The position numbers were made by a program, and so were the translations under genes. A model generated the notes under the pieces. That model saw nothing but the letters and a program-made list of their open reading frames with translations. It searched no databases and was not told where the DNA came from. A DNA stretch of 40,844 bases from positions 1-40,844 of the forward strand of contig JAFGOR010000113.1 of assembly GCA_016926375.1 (NCBI GenBank), in the 5' to 3' direction. Source of the stretch: Bacteroidales bacterium (lineage in GTDB: Bacteria > Bacteroidota > Bacteroidia > Bacteroidales > UBA10428). Positions 38,179-40,844 of the stretch are shown here, in pieces. The stretch's first letter is position 1. Each line of letters starts with the position of its first letter.

Positions 38179-39579
38179 ATGACAACAATCTCTCAACAAG
38201 TTGGTAAGTACCGGTGGACCATTTGTGCGCTGGTTTTCTTTGCCACAACCATCAACTATTTCGATCGGAATGTGCTGGGATTGCTCAGACCCATCCTGGA
38301 TGAAGCAGGCATCTTTGGTGAAAACGTGGCTGATCGGGAACTTTATTACTCTTGGGTAGTTATGAGTTTTCAGATTGCATATGCCATTGGTATGCTGTTA
38401 GCAGGCCGGTTCATCGACTGGGTTGGCACCAAGCGGGGATACCTGTTTTCGCTGCTGGGCTGGAGTTTTGCGGCTATAGGACATGCACTGGCGCATAATA
38501 CCTTTTCCTTTGGAATATGGCGTGCTGCTTTGGGATTAACTGAAGCCGGCAATTTTCCGGCTGCCAATAAAACCATGGCCGAATGGTTTCCCAAAAAAGA
38601 AAGGGCATTTGCCACAGGTATTTATAATTCAGGGGCTAACATAGGTGCCATAGTTACACCCTTATTCGTTCCCTGGATGGCAGAAACCTGGGGCTGGCAA
38701 TGGGCGTTTATTGTTGTGGGGGCTGTTGGACTGATCTGGCTCTTTTTCTGGTACCGGATTTATGCTTCACCTGAGCAGAAACTAAAAGATGGTTTGCTAT
38801 CCCAGCAAGAATACGATTATATTCACAGTGACCTCGATGAACAAGCCGAGGAGCAGAAGGATGAAAACAAAGAGCGGGTTCCCTGGTTGAAGCTGTTGAA
38901 ATTCAGACAAACCTGGTCATTCTTTTTCGGTAAATTTCTTACCGATGGTGTGTGGTGGTTCTATCTGTTCTGGTTGCCGGCCTTTCTAAATGGTGAAAAC
39001 AAACGGAAAGCCGCTGCGTTTGAAAGCCTGAATCCTGATTTCATTGGTGATATGGGTGATATTCCTGGAGTGATTACATGGACTTTTGCTGTTGCCGTAG
39101 TTTACACCATTTCTACCGTTGGATCAATATATGGCGGATGGCTTCCCAAAAGGTTCATGGACGGCGGTATGCCTTCATACAAAGCACGCAAAACTTCTAT
39201 GTTTATCTATGCCTTGTTCCCGTTAACTGTATTGATGGCTTCGTGGTTGGGGCAATTTAATACCTGGTATGCTGTTTTGGTAATCGGTATTGCTTGTGCT
39301 GCCCACCAGGCCTGGTCGGCTAATATTTTCACCACCGTAACTGATATGTTCCCAAAAAAGGCTGTAGCTTCTGTTACAGGTATCGGTGGTTTTGCAGGGG
39401 CTATCGGCGGACTGCTGGTATCGCAAACGGCAGGGCTTTTACTTCAGCATTTTGCTGCACTGGGCAAAATTGAACTCGGCTACGGCTTCCTGTTTATTTT
39501 TTGTGGTGTTGCCTATATTGCAGCCTGGATTATCATGCATTTCCTGGTTCCAAAGTTAAAACGAGTTGAAAATTTGTAA
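38179..39579 (+). CDS. exuT: MFS hexuronate transporter (ExuT-like)
   Basis: 466 residues with 12 membrane segments, of the anion:cation symporter (ACS) group. Family motifs: RWTICALVFFATTINYFDRN (helix 1), LLAGRFIDWVGTKRGYL between helices 2 and 3, AALGLTEAGNFPAANKTMAE (helix 4), FPKKERAFATGIYNSGANIG (helix 5) and the later MFPKKAVASVTGIGGFAGAI (helix 11). These match ExuT/GudP-type transporters of glucuronate and galacturonate by proton symport. A cytoplasmic loop at about 195-235 is charged (DLDEQAEEQKDENKE). Its start is 180 bases after the LarA-like gene, across a repeat block, and UxaC follows after three bases. Placement makes a uronate the likely substrate. Confidence 0.88.
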   Translation: MTTISQQVGKYRWTICALVFFATTINYFDRNVLGLLRPILDEAGIFGENVADRELYYSWVVMSFQIAYAIGMLLAGRFIDWVGTKRGYLFSLLGWSFAAIGHALAHNTFSFGIWRAALGLTEAGNFPAANKTMAEWFPKKERAFATGIYNSGANIGAIVTPLFVPWMAETWGWQWAFIVVGAVGLIWLFFWYRIYASPEQKLKDGLLSQQEYDYIHSDLDEQAEEQKDENKERVPWLKLLKFRQTWSFFFGKFLTDGVWWFYLFWLPAFLNGENKRKAAAFESLNPDFIGDMGDIPGVITWTFAVAVVYTISTVGSIYGGWLPKRFMDGGMPSYKARKTSMFIYALFPLTVLMASWLGQFNTWYAVLVIGIACAAHQAWSANIFTTVTDMFPKKAVASVTGIGGFAGAIGGLLVSQTAGLLLQHFAALGKIELGYGFLFIFCGVAYIAAWIIMHFLVPKLKRVENL

Positions 39580-39582
39580 GCA

Positions 39583-40844
39583 ATGAAAAAGTTTCTGGAC
39601 GAAAACTTCCTGCTGCACTCAAAAACGGCAGAATACCTGTATCATGAGCATGCGGCAAAGTTGCCGATTATCGATTATCATTGTCATCTTTCGCCCGCTC
39701 AGATAGCCGAAAATAATCACTTTGAGAATATCACCCAGCCCTGGCTGTATGGTGATCATTACAAGTGGCGGGCCATGCGCACCAACGGAGCTGATGAGCG
39801 GTTTTGCTCGGGAAATGCTTCCGACCGGGAAAAATTTGATAAATGGGCTGAAACGGTGCCGTATACTTACCGCAATCCGCTGTATCACTGGACACACCTG
39901 GAATTGCAACGCTACTTTGGCATAACCGAATTGCTTAGCCCTGAAACGGCCGATACCATCTACTCAAAAACTGCGGAATTGCTGAAAGGCGACGATTATA
40001 CGCCTGTTGGCATGATCCGCATGATGAACGTGGAAATTGTATGTACCACCGATGACCCGGTTGACTCACTGGAGCATCACCGGATTATCAAAGCGAAACA
40101 TCCTGCTGTTAAAATCATTCCTGCATGGCGGCCTGACAAATTGCTGGGTATAGAAGATCTTGCAGGTTTTAATGCTTATGTTGATAAGCTGGTAGCTGTT
40201 TCAGGTATTTCCATCAACAGCTACGAATCGCTGAATGAAGCGCTTGATAAACGGCACCAGTTTTTCCACAACGAGGGTTGCCGGTTGTCGGATCACGGGC
40301 TGGAAACATTTTATGCCGAGCCCTATAATCCGGGTGAAATCAATGCCATTTTTAACAAGGTACGAAGCGGATTGGTTCCAACGGCTATTGAAGTGCTGAA
40401 ATTCAGATCAGCCTATCTGCATGATCAGGCGGTGATGGATCACAAGCGCAACTGGACGCAGCAGTATCATGTTGGCGCTTTGCGTAACAACAACTCACGA
40501 ATGCTGAGAACCTACGGTCCCGATGGTGGTTTTGATTCCATTGGCGATTTCACCCTGGCAGCAGCCATGTCGCGGTTTCTCGACCGGCTGGATAATGACG
40601 GACAGCTTACACGTACCATCTTGTACAACCTGAATCCTGCTGACAATGAACTGATGGCCACCATGCTGGGTAATTTCCAGGACGGCTCATACCCGGGTAA
40701 AATTCAATGGGGCTCAGGCTGGTGGTTCCTCGATCAGAAAGACGGCATGGAAAAACAGCTTAATGCCCTATCGAATTTGGGCCTGGTAAGTCGGTTTATT
40801 GGCATGCTAACCGATTCACGCAGCCTGTTGTCGTATCCCCGGCA
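39583..40844 (+). CDS. uxaC: Glucuronate isomerase (uronate isomerase), 3' end outside window
   Basis: 420 residues are visible of about 465-475 for the family; the frame is open to the window end. The metal-site motif YHCHLSP (His 33 and His 35) lies near the N-terminus. Other family stretches: ENITQPWLYGDHYKWRAMRT, GADERFCSGNASDREKF, TYRNPLYHWTHLELQRYFGI, VEIVCTTDDPVDSLEHH, QYHVGALRNNNSRM and FQDGSYPGKIQWGSGWWFLD. The enzyme interconverts D-glucuronate and D-fructuronate (and galacturonate and tagaturonate) in the cytoplasm, the first catabolic step after import. It starts three bases after the transporter stop, so the two are translationally close. Confidence 0.95.
   Translation, partial: MKKFLDENFLLHSKTAEYLYHEHAAKLPIIDYHCHLSPAQIAENNHFENITQPWLYGDHYKWRAMRTNGADERFCSGNASDREKFDKWAETVPYTYRNPLYHWTHLELQRYFGITELLSPETADTIYSKTAELLKGDDYTPVGMIRMMNVEIVCTTDDPVDSLEHHRIIKAKHPAVKIIPAWRPDKLLGIEDLAGFNAYVDKLVAVSGISINSYESLNEALDKRHQFFHNEGCRLSDHGLETFYAEPYNPGEINAIFNKVRSGLVPTAIEVLKFRSAYLHDQAVMDHKRNWTQQYHVGALRNNNSRMLRTYGPDGGFDSIGDFTLAAAMSRFLDRLDNDGQLTRTILYNLNPADNELMATMLGNFQDGSYPGKIQWGSGWWFLDQKDGMEKQLNALSNLGLVSRFIGMLTDSRSLLSYPR

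Overview
The window reads as a chromosome segment of a free-living or gut-type member of the Bacteroidota (Bacteroidales-like). The basis is a SusC/SusD pair with a LamG lipoprotein, three large TonB-dependent outer-membrane receptors, DUF4249, DUF2141 and DUF1287 proteins, a periplasmic-sensor/HTH hybrid regulator, a lone MacB/FtsX-type permease, and Bacteroidota-type -7 promoter boxes (TAnnTTTG) with almost no Shine-Dalgarno sequences. I saw no rRNA, tRNA, CRISPR array, IS element or phage genes.

Layout. (1) 1-3321: the 5' part of a queuosine-precursor transporter (minus strand), then a plus-strand group of a flavin-type oxidoreductase, a DoxX-like membrane protein and an SDR/DUF2867 protein. 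(2) 3382-9593, minus: a tight four-gene envelope operon, TonB receptor with STN domain > DUF4249 lipoprotein > macroglobulin-domain (MG2) protein > small secreted protein of unknown function. A decayed DUF1287 gene lies just upstream. (3) 10042-14628: a stand-alone TonB receptor, a YbjJ-like MFS transporter and an AraC/GyrI-type regulator with a clear intrinsic terminator. (4) 14669-26112, minus: a polysaccharide utilisation locus, SusC > SusD > LamG lipoprotein > two tandem GH144/glucoamylase-like lipoproteins > propeller/Y_Y_Y/LuxR-HTH regulator. The enzyme family suggests a beta-1,2-glucan substrate. (5) 26392-29441: a metallophosphoesterase lipoprotein, the remnant of a cation-efflux gene, and a GH2 enzyme that carries the N-x-K signature of beta-glucuronidases. 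(6) 29466-34638: DUF2141 protein and FtsX-type permease, divergent from a sigma-54 response regulator and a histidine kinase that stops right after its H-box. The divergent gap holds paired palindromes and a sigma-54-like promoter. (7) 34764-end, plus: a hexuronate catabolic operon, LacI regulator > SDR-type fructuronate reductase > LarA-family (nickel-pincer) racemase/epimerase > ExuT-like transporter > glucuronate isomerase (cut by the window end).

How the parts fit. The GH2 enzyme could release glucuronate, ExuT import it, UxaC convert it to fructuronate and UxuB reduce that to mannonate. The LarA homologue is then placed to epimerise mannonate at C2 (to gluconate). No mannonate dehydratase is visible, although one could lie beyond the window. 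The most novel items, in my reading, are this LarA homologue, the sigma-54 control region beside a kinase lacking its catalytic domain, and the tandem GH144-type PUL with a possible RNA hairpin over its regulator start codon.
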